64,000 nucleotides of DNA from positions 124,001 through 188,000 of the forward strand of contig NZ_JANWOI010000001.1 of the NCBI RefSeq assembly GCF_027920805.1, given 5' to 3'. A program made the position numbers and the translations under genes. Positions 17,418 to 26,275 of this stretch are shown here, one piece after another; position 1 is the first letter of the stretch; the number at the start of each line of letters is the position of its first letter. The notes under the pieces were generated by a model. That model was not told the origin of the DNA and did not search any database. It saw only the letters and a list, made by a program, of their open reading frames with translations. The stretch is from Govania unica. GTDB taxonomy: Bacteria > Pseudomonadota > Alphaproteobacteria > Sphingomonadales > Govanellaceae.

Positions 17418-17911
17418 TCGCTGTCGTCTCCAGGTTTCTTGTCCAATTTGGCGATCAGGCTGCGGAGTACGGTTTTGATGGTGGCGATCTCAGTGGCGCT
17501 GAACTCGGCCAGCGCCTCGGCCTCTAGGTCTTTGGCGACTTTGATATGCTGTTCGACCAGCGCGCGGCCATGGGCGGTGATCTCCACATGCACGCGGCGG
17601 CGGTCGTTGGTGGAGGGGCTGCGGGTGACCAGACCGTCGGCGATCATGCGGTCGAGGGCCTTGCTCAGCGTCGGCTGCTTCAGAAGCACCATGCGGGCGA
17701 GCACGCCGATGACCAGATTGTCGCGATCATACAGCACCGCGAGCACCCGCCAGACGGGCACCGACAGTCCGGCCTCCGTCAGTCTGGCGTGGAATTCGTG
17801 ACTGACGAGATGGCTCGCCCGGGCCAGAAGATAGGACAGGTAATCCTCGACAAAAGGCGCCGTGGCTTCGGCTCCGGACAAAGGCTCGGGGGAAGGGTTG
17901 GGCCGGTCCAT
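17414..17911 (-). CDS. MarR family transcriptional regulator
   Basis: 165 aa with the MarR winged helix: LSVPVWRVLAVLYDRDNL, LKQPTLSKALDRMIADGLV and the wing RSPSTNDRRRVHVEITAHG. The C-terminal helix completes the dimer interface. It is the first gene of the overlapping operon (4-nt overlap with the monooxygenase), so it probably autoregulates that operon in response to a phenolic ligand. The start at 17911 has AAGGA six nt upstream. An inverted repeat at 17971-17989 is a possible operator. Confidence 0.93.
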   Translation of the reverse strand: MDRPNPSPEPLSGAEATAPFVEDYLSYLLARASHLVSHEFHARLTEAGLSVPVWRVLAVLYDRDNLVIGVLARMVLLKQPTLSKALDRMIADGLVTRSPSTNDRRRVHVEITAHGRALVEQHIKVAKDLEAEALAEFSATEIATIKTVLRSLIAKLDKKPGDDSE

Positions 17912-17970
17912 GGGATGTCCTTGTTGTCGTGGGTGCGCTTACTGTAGCTGAGCCAAAACGCATATTCCAT

Positions 17971-17989
17971 GAAAATTAATATAGTTTTC
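17971..17989. promoter_or_regulatory. Candidate MarR operator
   Basis: GAAAA (17971-17975) and TTTTC (17985-17989) form an inverted repeat with an AT-rich 9-nt spacer, about 60 bp before the MarR start. The location and AT-rich dyad fit a MarR operator, but the arms are short. Confidence 0.3.
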
Positions 17990-18089
17990 CAAGGTCAGTC
18001 TCTGTCGGGATCAATGGTTAACAACGCCCTTGGCAAGGCTTGGCGGGACAGGTACAAGAATGAAGAAACCACAGGCTCAAAGGGGTGGA

Positions 18090-18650
18090 ATGCGCACGGT
18101 TCGGCATGCTCTCTGGCTGTCCCTTCTTGGGCTTTGCAGTCTCTCGCTCGCGGCTTGTACGGCACCGGGTAAACCCGTGCCATCGGTGGCCAAGCCGGCT
18201 GCTGTGCGGCCAGCGGAGCCGGATCTCCTTGAAAAAAGCCGGGGACCGGTGACCAGCGATGAGGCGCCGAACGCGAGCCCTCGTCTGCGGCCGAACGAAG
18301 ACGAGCGCAACCGTCGTTCCGAGCCGAGCACTCCGGTCGCGGTTGTGGACAAAGCGGATTTCTCCAGTCTGATCGGGCGCAGTTTCGCGGGCGTTGAACG
18401 CTTGCTCGGCCCTGCCGATCTGACCATCGACGTGCCGCCGGGGCGGGAATGGCATTATCGCGACGGCCCCTGTGTTTTGGTGGTCCGGTTTTATCCCGAT
18501 ATGAAAACGCTGGCCTACCGGGTCTTGTCCTATGCGTTCGAAGGCGGTGATGCGAGCCCGGACGCCGCGTCTGCGGAAAGTCAATGCCGCGCACGGCTTT
18601 CGACGCGCATGAAATCGGAACGGCCCGGCACCAATCGGAACGGGGAGTGA
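18090..18650 (+). CDS. Predicted lipoprotein of unknown function upstream of a two-component system
   Basis: About 186 aa from the ATG at 18090, which has AAAGGGG a few nt upstream and gives a compact signal sequence MRTVRHALWLSLLGLCSL ending at lipobox SLAAC. Starts at 18060 or 18030 are possible. A proline/charged linker follows, then a C-terminal globular part (SLIGRSFAGVERLLGPAD, REWHYRDGPCVLVVRFYP) reminiscent of SmpA/BamE-like small envelope domains. Its stop overlaps the response regulator start (TGATG), so it is co-translated with the regulator and may feed envelope state into it; that is inference. Confidence 0.75.
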   Translation: MRTVRHALWLSLLGLCSLSLAACTAPGKPVPSVAKPAAVRPAEPDLLEKSRGPVTSDEAPNASPRLRPNEDERNRRSEPSTPVAVVDKADFSSLIGRSFAGVERLLGPADLTIDVPPGREWHYRDGPCVLVVRFYPDMKTLAYRVLSYAFEGGDASPDAASAESQCRARLSTRMKSERPGTNRNGE

Positions 18651-19429
18651 TGGTGAAGTCTCCTGTTGCGACCCAAAACGGTCAATCCGGACCCCGCATG
18701 GCGGTGGCGATTGTCGATGATGACGATTTGTTCCGGGAGTCGCTGCGACTTAATCTTGAAGATGAAGGCTTTGCTGTCGAGGATTTCAGCAATGGCCTCG
18801 ATGCGCTCCGCTATCTTGCCGGTCATCACGATATTGGCGTGGTGTTGCTCGATTGGAAAATGCCCGAGATTGATGGTCTGGCCGTGCTCCATCGGCTGCG
18901 TGCGGCGGGCAACGGGGTGCCGGTGATTTTCCTCACGGTGCTGAGCGATGAAATCTATGAAGAGGCGGCGCTTGAAGGCGGGGCCGTGGATTTCGTTGAA
19001 AAATCCCGTAGTTTTTCCATTGTGCTGAAGCGCATCGCCCTTATTGAAAGCGGCGCGAAAACACCGGGCGTTCTGCCGTCGGCCGAGCCGCGTTCGGAAA
19101 CCATGGCCTTCGGCGCGCTGGTTTTATGGCCGCACAGCAAGCGCGTGGTCTGGCGTGACAAGACGGTCGAACTGACTGTGCGCGAATTCGATATCGTCGC
19201 CATGATGACCGAGCGGCGCGGCCATAATGTCACCTACCGCGATATATACGACACCGTGCATGGCAAGGGATTTCTGGCCGGGGATGGCAATGAGGGGCTG
19301 CGCAATACGGTGCGCGCCATCATCAAGCGCATTCGCCAGAAATTCCGTGCCGTTGATTCCGAATTTGACGTGATCGAGAACTACCCCGGGTTTGGCTATC
19401 GCTGGCGGGGTGATGGCCATGACGGCTGA
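18650..19429 (+). CDS. Response regulator, OmpR/ChvI-like
   Basis: 259 aa. The receiver domain (about 17-130) has the acidic cluster IVDDDD (21-26), phospho-acceptor D68 in LLDWKMP, Thr96 in VIFLT and Lys118 in DFVEKS. The residue after Lys is Ser instead of the usual Pro. A winged-helix output domain (about 150-255) shows ELTVREFDIVAMM and DVIENYPGFGYRWRG. Organisation with the adjoining sensor kinase resembles alphaproteobacterial ChvI/ChvG, envelope and acid stress regulators, but similarity is only general. The ATG at 18650 overlaps the lipoprotein stop. Confidence 0.88.
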   Translation: MVKSPVATQNGQSGPRMAVAIVDDDDLFRESLRLNLEDEGFAVEDFSNGLDALRYLAGHHDIGVVLLDWKMPEIDGLAVLHRLRAAGNGVPVIFLTVLSDEIYEEAALEGGAVDFVEKSRSFSIVLKRIALIESGAKTPGVLPSAEPRSETMAFGALVLWPHSKRVVWRDKTVELTVREFDIVAMMTERRGHNVTYRDIYDTVHGKGFLAGDGNEGLRNTVRAIIKRIRQKFRAVDSEFDVIENYPGFGYRWRGDGHDG

Positions 19430-20954
19430 GGCAAAACCGGTCGCGCGCCGGCAGCGTTGGTGGGAGGTCTCCCTCGCCACGCGGCTGATCATTCTCGTGC
19501 TGATTTTTCTTGCCGTGCCGGTCGTGCTCTATCGTCTGTTCGAGGCCGCCGACGACGACAAGCGCATCCTGTTGCTTGACAGTGTGTATGAACGCGGCCG
19601 CCTGACCATGGAGGTCTTGCGTCAGCAGCTTGAGACCGGGGGCACCAATGCCCTGCCGGTGATCGCCGATCAGTTGCAGGTGCTTGGTGCGCCGGATACC
19701 GTGCTCCGGCTGTTCTTCCGGCCGGGCCCCACCGATCAGGGTGGCGAGGCGGGGTTTTTCTATGTGGCGGCGGCTCCGGCCCGGCCGGTGGAGGAACTGG
19801 CGCGCGAACAGGCGGAGATGCAGCGACTGGGCATTTTCGATCGCCTCGGTGCGGCCTGCCGGGATGGTGTGCCGCAGGCGGCCCGCCATCAATTGGGTTC
19901 GGCGCGGGAGGAAGTGGTGATTTCGGTCACGCCGCTGCAAACGCCGGGCGGCTGCTGGACTTTGGTCACGGCCTTTTCCACCGCGGCCTTCCGCGACAGT
20001 TCGATTGGCAGGCCCTATTGGGAAACTGAGGAAATCCGCTTCGGTGCAGTGATTTATCTCGGTCTGTTTCTGGTCATGGCGACGGTGTTGTGGAGCGTCT
20101 GGCGCGGGCTCAAACGCTTGACGGCGCGGGCGCGGCTGATCCGGGAGCAGGGCGGCAGTTCGACCCGGCTTGCCCATGGCTTCACCGAGCTTGGCGGGCC
20201 GCGCGAAGTCAATGAGGTGGCGGAGGAGCTCGATCGTCTGGTGCAGACTCTCGACAGCACGGCCCAGACCCTGCGTGAGATTTCCCACGAAAACGCCCAT
20301 GCCTTCAAGACGCCGGTGGCGGTCATCCGTCAGGCGATCGAGCCGATCAAGCGGCGGGCCGAGGAACCCCGTCTCAAAAGAGCCGTGGAGGTGATCGAGC
20401 TGTCGCTTGAAAAGCTGGATGAACTGATTGCCAGCGCCTGGCGGGTTGATGAGCTGATGGCGGATCTGCTGCATCCGCCGCAACAGAAGGTGGATCTGTC
20501 GAGTTTGCTCGAACGGCTTGGGCGCGATTATGCGACGCTCGCGCAGGCGCGGCGCGTCACGGTGCTGAGCCAGGTCGAGCCCGGCATCGATGTGCGTGGC
20601 AGTCTCGATATGCTTGAGGCGATCATTGAAAATCTGGTCGATAACGCGGTCAGTTTCACCCCGTCGGGTGGCCGTGTGCAGCTTGAGCTTGCAGGCGACC
20701 GGGGCTTTGCGGTGCTCAGCGTGTCGGACAATGGTCCGGGGGTCTCCGAAGATCAGGTGACGCGCATTTTCGATCGCTATTTCACCACGCGCTCTCAGGG
20801 GCATAAGGGCGCCCCGGGTGGTCACCTTGGGCTTGGCCTCTGGATCGTGAAACGCAATGTGGATGCCCTTGGCGGCTCGATTGTCGCCCGCAACCGCAGC
20901 GAGGGCGGATTGAAAATCACCTTGCGCTTGCCGCGTCTGGGCAACCTGTATTAA
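19413..20954 (+). CDS. Sensor histidine kinase, ChvG-like, with atypical H-box
   Basis: About 513 aa. TM1 at 24-43, a periplasmic sensor of about 165 residues, TM2 at 211-230, a HAMP-like linker, then the kinase. The H-box reads SHENAHAFKTP; by spacing to Pro301 the phosphorylated His is H296, and the usual acidic residue right after it is Ala. The N-box (NLVDNAVSFTP, 407-417), G1 (DNGPGV, 439-444), F-box (FDRYFT) and G2 (GLGLWIVK) are intact, so ATP binding is expected. It partners the response regulator whose gene it overlaps. The start could also be the ATG six nt later. Confidence 0.88.
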   Translation: MAMTAEAKPVARRQRWWEVSLATRLIILVLIFLAVPVVLYRLFEAADDDKRILLLDSVYERGRLTMEVLRQQLETGGTNALPVIADQLQVLGAPDTVLRLFFRPGPTDQGGEAGFFYVAAAPARPVEELAREQAEMQRLGIFDRLGAACRDGVPQAARHQLGSAREEVVISVTPLQTPGGCWTLVTAFSTAAFRDSSIGRPYWETEEIRFGAVIYLGLFLVMATVLWSVWRGLKRLTARARLIREQGGSSTRLAHGFTELGGPREVNEVAEELDRLVQTLDSTAQTLREISHENAHAFKTPVAVIRQAIEPIKRRAEEPRLKRAVEVIELSLEKLDELIASAWRVDELMADLLHPPQQKVDLSSLLERLGRDYATLAQARRVTVLSQVEPGIDVRGSLDMLEAIIENLVDNAVSFTPSGGRVQLELAGDRGFAVLSVSDNGPGVSEDQVTRIFDRYFTTRSQGHKGAPGGHLGLGLWIVKRNVDALGGSIVARNRSEGGLKITLRLPRLGNLY

Positions 20955-21090
20955 CTCTTTTGCGCGACGTTGCCTGACGTTCCGGTCTGTCACAGCTTTG
21001 ACACGTGTCGTGTGGGGTAACCTCCGGTATAAAATGTTTGTCATGAGGGCTACTCATGGCGAGTAATTTTTCAGAATAAAGGTCAAAACG

Positions 21091-21834
21091 GTGGACATTA
21101 CTGTCGGGGCTGCAACGGTTGGCCAGAAGGGCAAGCCGGAAGAGGCTTATGTCGTCGCTGCAAAGAGCAGGGGTGACGATCGGGGAAGCATCGACATCGT
21201 GCCGGCGGATACTCCGGGTTTGCTCGAGCGCGTCTATCGTTTGCGCTATGACGTTTATTGTGTTGCCAATCAATTCGAAGACCGGGCGCACCAGATTGCC
21301 GGGTACGAACAGGATAAATACGACCAGTATTCGGTCCATAGTTTGCTGATGGACAGCGAGAGCGGGGCTGAGCTTGGAACTGTCCGCTTGATCCTGCCGA
21401 ATGACGAGGTTTCGCTGCCCACACTTCAGGTGTCGCCGACGGTTGCCGAGGCGGCCGGGCTGCTGTTTCCGCAGGCGACGACTGCCGAAGCTTCGCGGTT
21501 TCTGCGGGCGGTTGATGTTTCCGGCTCGGCGTCGGGACAGCGGGAGTCGGCGCGTGAGACGCTCGCGCTCATGACCGCCATCGTGCAGATGTGCGCGTCG
21601 CAAGGCATGACCCATGTGCTGGCGCTGGTGACCAAGCCGATGTTGCGATTTCTGAACAGGTTTGCTCTGGCTTTCAAGCCGATCGGAGAGCCTGTTGAAT
21701 TTCATGGCCTGCGCTATGCGGCCATTCTCGACCTAACGACGGACCTGTCCGTCGTTGCTGCCGAACGGCCGGATGTCTGGCGGACCCTCACGGCGGACGG
21801 GTTATATTATAACTCGCTCCACCCTGATCTCTGA
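21091..21834 (+). CDS. GNAT acyltransferase of the autoinducer/N-acyl amino acid synthase type
   Basis: 247 aa from a GTG at 21091 with AAAGG 8 nt upstream. The core LLERVYRLRYDVYCVANQFED resembles the N-terminus of LuxI-like and of PEP-CTERM/exosortase-associated acyltransferases (TIGR03694 type), followed by GAELGTVRLILPN, EASRFLRAV and the acyl-carrier-facing region TALMTAIVQ-like stretch (ALMTAIVQMCASQGMTHVLA). Such enzymes transfer a fatty acyl group from ACP to an amino acid or SAM. No LuxR regulator, exosortase or PEP-CTERM gene is in the window. The product is therefore unknown. It is monocistronic, downstream of the two-component system. Confidence 0.75.
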   Translation: MDITVGAATVGQKGKPEEAYVVAAKSRGDDRGSIDIVPADTPGLLERVYRLRYDVYCVANQFEDRAHQIAGYEQDKYDQYSVHSLLMDSESGAELGTVRLILPNDEVSLPTLQVSPTVAEAAGLLFPQATTAEASRFLRAVDVSGSASGQRESARETLALMTAIVQMCASQGMTHVLALVTKPMLRFLNRFALAFKPIGEPVEFHGLRYAAILDLTTDLSVVAAERPDVWRTLTADGLYYNSLHPDL

Positions 21835-21895
21835 CCCCCCAACCCGCCGCCAAATTCCGGCGTTCGGCAGCGCACTTTTTCACTTAGATGATCAC

Positions 21896-21938
21896 AAAAA
21901 CATGTCCCCGCCGTCACTATGCTGACGGCGGGGACATG
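21896..21938 (-). terminator. Strong terminator hairpin for the Lrp-type gene
   Basis: CATGTCCCCGCCGTCA (21901-21916) and TGACGGCGGGGACATG (21923-21938) form a perfect 16-bp stem with a 6-nt loop. On the minus strand it is followed by TTTTTG, a proper U-tract, 80 nt past the end of the Lrp gene. It can also insulate the plus-strand acyltransferase gene. Confidence 0.85.
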
Positions 21939-22018
21939 TTGGCTCCGCATGCACCCCCGATGGTGGAGCCCGATCAGTCGAGACCTCCCCCCTCGAGTTC
22001 CCGCCGTCGCTTTTAGTT

Positions 22019-22522
22019 TCAGCCGTCGCGGCGGTCATCTTGGGCGGTGTTGATATGGCGCACCGGCAGGGCCGTGGTGTATTTGACCTGGGTCACGACA
22101 AAGCGCGAATGCACTTCGCTCACGCCCGGCATGCGCAGGACCTGCTCGCGCAGAAAAGCTTCATAGGCGCGCATGCTGGTGGTGACGACCCGGAGCAGGA
22201 AATCCATGCCGCCGCTTACGGTGTAGCATTCGGTCACTTCGGCAAAGGCCAGCACGGCGTTTTCGAACTGTTCGAGCGCGTCGGCCCCATGCGAGGTCAG
22301 TTTGACGCTGGCGAACACCACGATGGGCAGGCCGACGGCGTCGGGGTCGAGAATGGCCACCCGGCGATTGATGATTCCCGTGTCCTCAAGCCGCTTGACC
22401 CGCCGCCAGCAAGGGGCTGGGGACAGGCCGACCTTTTCCGCAAGGTCGGTATTGGCGAGTCCCGCGTCTTGTTGCAGAATTTCAAGGATGCGGAGATCAA
22501 TAGCGTCTAAGGGTATGCGCAT
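22019..22522 (-). CDS. Lrp/AsnC family transcriptional regulator
   Basis: 167 aa. Residues 1-60 hold the helix-turn-helix (LDAIDLRILEILQQDAGLAN, DLAEKVGLSPAPCWRRVKRL) and residues about 65-150 the RAM ligand-binding domain (VTECYTVSGGMDFLLRVV, VSEVHSRFVVTQVKYTTALP). Lrp-type proteins of this short-tailed form sense amino acids. It is divergent from the indolepyruvate ferredoxin oxidoreductase gene (170-bp gap), an arrangement common in alphaproteobacteria, so it likely controls that gene in response to aromatic amino acids. A strong terminator follows at 21896-21938. Confidence 0.94.
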   Translation of the reverse strand: MRIPLDAIDLRILEILQQDAGLANTDLAEKVGLSPAPCWRRVKRLEDTGIINRRVAILDPDAVGLPIVVFASVKLTSHGADALEQFENAVLAFAEVTECYTVSGGMDFLLRVVTTSMRAYEAFLREQVLRMPGVSEVHSRFVVTQVKYTTALPVRHINTAQDDRRDG

Positions 22523-22692
22523 TACTGTTTCTCATATTTTCTGTAAGCTGAAACGCTGTTGCCGTATGATGCCTAATAGCGGATGAATCGCAAGGACATT
22601 TCCGGGGTCCTCTGTAATAATAGTACAGTATTGCTGACGTATTCGCGGACACCCGGAAGACCGGGGTGCGGATCAGCCCGGGGAGCATCGGA

Positions 22693-25600
22693 ATGAAATT
22701 CGACAAGGTCACACTCGACGATAAATATACCCAATCCGATGGCTCGGTGTTCATGTCGGGCACTCAGGCGCTGGTGCGCCTGCCGATCATTCAGCAGCGC
22801 CGCGATGCGGCTGCGGGGCTGAACACCGCGGGCTTTATCTCGGGTTATCGCGGCTCGCCGCTTGGCGGTTATGACCAGGCTCTGGTCAAGGCCAAAAAGA
22901 TCCTGCAGGAGCATCACATCGAATTTCAGCCGGGGGTCAACGAGGATCTCGCGGCGACCGCGGTCTGGGGCAGCCAGCAGGTCAATCTGTTCCCCGGCGC
23001 GCGCTATGACGGGGTGTTTGGCCTGTGGTACGGCAAGGGCCCGGGCGTGGATCGTTCCGGCGACGTGTTCCGCCATGCGAATGCCGCTGGAACGGCGCCT
23101 TTGGGCGGTGTGTTGGCCATTGCCGGGGACGATCACGGCTGCAAATCCTCGACCCTGCCACATCAGACCGACCATACCTTCTATGGCATCATGATGCCGA
23201 TCCTGTATCCGTCGAGCGTGCAGGAATTTGTCGAATACGGCCTCCTTGGCATTGCCATGTCGCGCTATTCGGGCTGCTGGGTCGCCTTCAAGACCCTGGC
23301 GGAAACGGTGGAGGTTTCGGCCAGCGTGTCGCTAGCCGGGGAAAAGCGGCAGATTCTGTTGCCGGGTGATGACGAATTTGAAATGCCTCCGGGCGGCGTC
23401 AATATCCGTATCGAGGAAAACTGGAAGAATTACGATTATCTCCTGCAGCGCTACAAGCTGTTCGCGGCCATTGCCTTCGCCAAGAAAAACAACATCAACC
23501 GCACCATCTGGGACAGCCCGCGCCCGCGCTTTGGCATTATCACTTCGGGCAAATCCTATGAAGACGTGCGCGAGGCCCTGACCGAGCTTGGCATTACCGA
23601 AGCCATCGCGGCCGAGATCGGGCTGCGGCTTTACAAGGTCGGCATGCCCTGGCCGCTTGAGCCCGATGGCGTACGACATTTCTCCGAAGGGCTTGAAGAA
23701 GTCCTCGTCGTCGAGGAAAAGCGCGAGCTGATCGAGAACCAGATCAAGCAACAATTGTTCAACTGGCGCGCCGATGTGCGGCCGCTCGTGGTCGGCAAGG
23801 TGGATGAACGCGGCGACTGGCTGCTGCATCCCGAAAACGATCTTTCGGTGGGTGAAATCGCTCATGTCATCGCCTCGCGCCTGTCGCGGTTCTATGACAG
23901 CGAGCGCATGCGCGAACGCCTCGCCTATTACACGGTGCGGGAGACAGAACAGGCGGCCTATCAGCCGGACATCACCCGCAAGGCTTATTTCTGTTCGGGC
24001 TGCCCGCATAACACCTCGACCCGCGTGCCCGATGGCAGCCGTGCCATGGCCGGGATCGGCTGCCATATCATGGCGACCTGGATGGATCGTTCGACCGCCA
24101 CTTATACTCATATGGGCGGCGAGGGCGTGCCATGGGTCGGCAGTGCGCCGTTCACCGATGAAAAGCATATTTTTGCCAATCTCGGCGACGGAACCTATTA
24201 TCACTCGGGGTCGCTGGCCATCCGTCAGTCGGTGGCGGCCGGGATCAATATCACCTATAAGATTCTGTTCAACGACGCCGTCGCCATGACCGGCGGCCAG
24301 CCCTTCGACGGCCCCCTGAGCGTGCCGATGATCGCCAATCAGGTGCTGTCCGAAGGCGCGAAGAAAGTGGTGATCGTCACCGACGAGCCGGATAAATATC
24401 CGGCCGACGCCGGGTTCCCGGAAGGCATCACCATCCGTCACCGCGACGAGCTCGATAACGTGCAAAAGCAAATGCGCGAGGAAACCGGCACCACGGTCAT
24501 TATCTATGATCAGACCTGCGCCGCCGAAAAGCGCCGTCGCCGCAAACGCGGCACGTTCCCCGATCCGCAAAAGCGCGTGATCATCAATGATCTCGTCTGC
24601 GAAGGCTGCGGGGATTGTTCGGTGCAGTCGAACTGCGTCTCGGTCGAGCCACTTGAAACCGAATTCGGCCGCAAGCGTCAGATCAACCAGTCGACCTGCA
24701 ACAAGGACTTTTCCTGCGTGAAGGGCTTCTGCCCGTCCTTTGTCACGGTCTATGGCGGCAAGCTGCGGAAAACCAAGGCTGGCGGCTTTGATGACCTGTT
24801 GAAAAATCTGCCGGATCCAGTCCTGCCGGAGGTCACGTCGTCCTATGACATTCTGGTCACCGGCATTGGTGGCACCGGGGTTGTCACCATCGGCGCGCTT
24901 CTTGGCATGGCGGCGCATCTTGAACATAAGCCGGTCACCGTGCTCGATATGGCCGGTCTCGCCCAGAAGGGTGGCGCGGTTTACAGCCATGTGCGCGTCG
25001 GTCCGGCGGGTTCGGTTCTTTACACGCCGAAGATCATCACCGGTGGTGCGGATCTGCTGCTCGCTTGCGATGCGGTGGTGGCGGCGGCTCCGGCCGGGGT
25101 CGAGCTGCTCAGGAAAGAACAGACGGCGGCGGTCATCAACAGCCATCGCACGCCGGTGGCCGGGTTCGTGCTCGATAAGAATATCGACTTCAAGGATGCG
25201 GCGGTGCGCGAAGCCTTGCGCAAGCGCACGCGGCCGGAGGCCACCCATTTCGTCAATGCGACCGAAACCGCCACGGCGTTGATGGGGGATTCGATTGCCA
25301 CCAACCTGTTCATGCTCGGCTATGCCTATCAGAAGGGCCTGATCCCGCTGAGCGCAGACGCGATCGAAGAAGCCATTGCCCTGAATGGCACGGCGGTGGA
25401 CAGCAGCCTCAAAACGTTCCGGAGCGGCCGTCTCGCCGCCCATGACGAAAGCGCTGTGGCAACCATCCTGAAGCCGCTGTTCGAAGCCACGGCGCCCGCG
25501 CCGTTGTCACAGTCGCTTGAAGAAATGATCGAACGTCGGGTGAGCTTCCTCACCGCCTATCAGAATGCGGCCTATGGGACGCGCTACCGCGATCTCGTGG

Positions 25601-26172
25601 CCGGAGTGCGCGCCCGGGAGACCATGGTCGCGCCCGGCCAGACGACACTCACCGAGGCGGTCGCCCGCTATGCCTTCAAGCTCATGGCTTACAAGGATGA
25701 ATATGAAGTGGCGCGGCTTTATACCGAAGGCACGTTTGAAAAGCATCTGAAGGCGCAGTTCGAGGGCGATTATAAAATTGAATTCAATCTCGCCCCGCCG
25801 CTTCTGAGCAAAACCGACGCCAAAACCGGTCGTCCGGGGAAGATGACCTTCGGGCCCTGGATGTTGAAGGCGTTTCGCCTGCTCGCCTCGCTCAAGGGTC
25901 TGCGCGGCACGGCCTTTGACATCTTTGGCTATAGTCATGACCGTCGTGTGGAACGGCAATTGATTACTGCCTACGAGGCTGCGGTGCAGGTCCTGACGGA
26001 CGGGCTCAGCGCCGCCAATCACGGGCTCGCGGTCGAGATTGCCCGGCTGCCCGAAGATATTCGCGGTTATGGCCCGGTCAAGGACGCCTCGCTCAAGACC
26101 GTGCAGGGCAAGTGGGACAGCCTGATGGCGCGGTTCCGCAATCCGTCGGAAAAGGCGCGCAGCGCCGCATAA
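22693..26172 (+). CDS. Indolepyruvate ferredoxin oxidoreductase, fused alpha-beta chain
   Basis: About 1159 aa. It decarboxylates aryl-pyruvates (indolepyruvate, phenylpyruvate) to aryl-acetyl-CoA with reduction of ferredoxin. Residues 1-410 are the pyrimidine-binding half, about 420-590 the TPP domain (YFCSGCPHNTS, GIGCHIMATW, NLGDGTYYHSGSLA), then a ferredoxin-like cysteine cluster starting at C636 (VCEGCGDCSVQSNC, CNKDFSCVKGFCPS), and from about 720 the gamma domain with ITGIGGTGVVTIG-like sequence (VTGIGGTGVVTIG). The final part is the DUF6537 tail. The ATG at 22693 with GGAG upstream is preferred to the one at 22666. Divergent Lrp regulator. Confidence 0.94.
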   Translation: MKFDKVTLDDKYTQSDGSVFMSGTQALVRLPIIQQRRDAAAGLNTAGFISGYRGSPLGGYDQALVKAKKILQEHHIEFQPGVNEDLAATAVWGSQQVNLFPGARYDGVFGLWYGKGPGVDRSGDVFRHANAAGTAPLGGVLAIAGDDHGCKSSTLPHQTDHTFYGIMMPILYPSSVQEFVEYGLLGIAMSRYSGCWVAFKTLAETVEVSASVSLAGEKRQILLPGDDEFEMPPGGVNIRIEENWKNYDYLLQRYKLFAAIAFAKKNNINRTIWDSPRPRFGIITSGKSYEDVREALTELGITEAIAAEIGLRLYKVGMPWPLEPDGVRHFSEGLEEVLVVEEKRELIENQIKQQLFNWRADVRPLVVGKVDERGDWLLHPENDLSVGEIAHVIASRLSRFYDSERMRERLAYYTVRETEQAAYQPDITRKAYFCSGCPHNTSTRVPDGSRAMAGIGCHIMATWMDRSTATYTHMGGEGVPWVGSAPFTDEKHIFANLGDGTYYHSGSLAIRQSVAAGINITYKILFNDAVAMTGGQPFDGPLSVPMIANQVLSEGAKKVVIVTDEPDKYPADAGFPEGITIRHRDELDNVQKQMREETGTTVIIYDQTCAAEKRRRRKRGTFPDPQKRVIINDLVCEGCGDCSVQSNCVSVEPLETEFGRKRQINQSTCNKDFSCVKGFCPSFVTVYGGKLRKTKAGGFDDLLKNLPDPVLPEVTSSYDILVTGIGGTGVVTIGALLGMAAHLEHKPVTVLDMAGLAQKGGAVYSHVRVGPAGSVLYTPKIITGGADLLLACDAVVAAAPAGVELLRKEQTAAVINSHRTPVAGFVLDKNIDFKDAAVREALRKRTRPEATHFVNATETATALMGDSIATNLFMLGYAYQKGLIPLSADAIEEAIALNGTAVDSSLKTFRSGRLAAHDESAVATILKPLFEATAPAPLSQSLEEMIERRVSFLTAYQNAAYGTRYRDLVAGVRARETMVAPGQTTLTEAVARYAFKLMAYKDEYEVARLYTEGTFEKHLKAQFEGDYKIEFNLAPPLLSKTDAKTGRPGKMTFGPWMLKAFRLLASLKGLRGTAFDIFGYSHDRRVERQLITAYEAAVQVLTDGLSAANHGLAVEIARLPEDIRGYGPVKDASLKTVQGKWDSLMARFRNPSEKARSAA

Positions 26173-26200
26173 GGCAAGGCAGCCATAGCCCGGAAAAGCT

Positions 26201-26240
26201 TTCTACGGGCAGGATCGGTGATATGATCCTGCCCGTAGAA
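26201..26240. terminator. Long perfect hairpin after the ferredoxin oxidoreductase gene
   Basis: TTCTACGGGCAGGATC (26201-26216) pairs perfectly with GATCCTGCCCGTAGAA (26225-26240) across an 8-nt loop, 28 nt past the stop. No U-tract follows on the plus strand (AAAGCATAAATAA), so it may stop transcription with help from Rho or protect the 3' end. Confidence 0.6.
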
Positions 26241-26275
26241 AAGCATAAATAATCGGGGCCATAAGGAGAAAAATC

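Noticed and set aside
20999-21037. TTGACA ... TATAAA as a promoter for the acyltransferase gene
   Set aside because: The spacer is 24 nt, too long for sigma-70.
19323-21044. 573-codon open frame opposite the sensor kinase
   Set aside because: Antisense shadow of a well-supported histidine kinase; composition is typical of a reversed GC-rich gene.
23332-25443. 703-codon open frame opposite the indolepyruvate oxidoreductase
   Set aside because: Antisense shadow; the plus-strand gene has clear motifs throughout.
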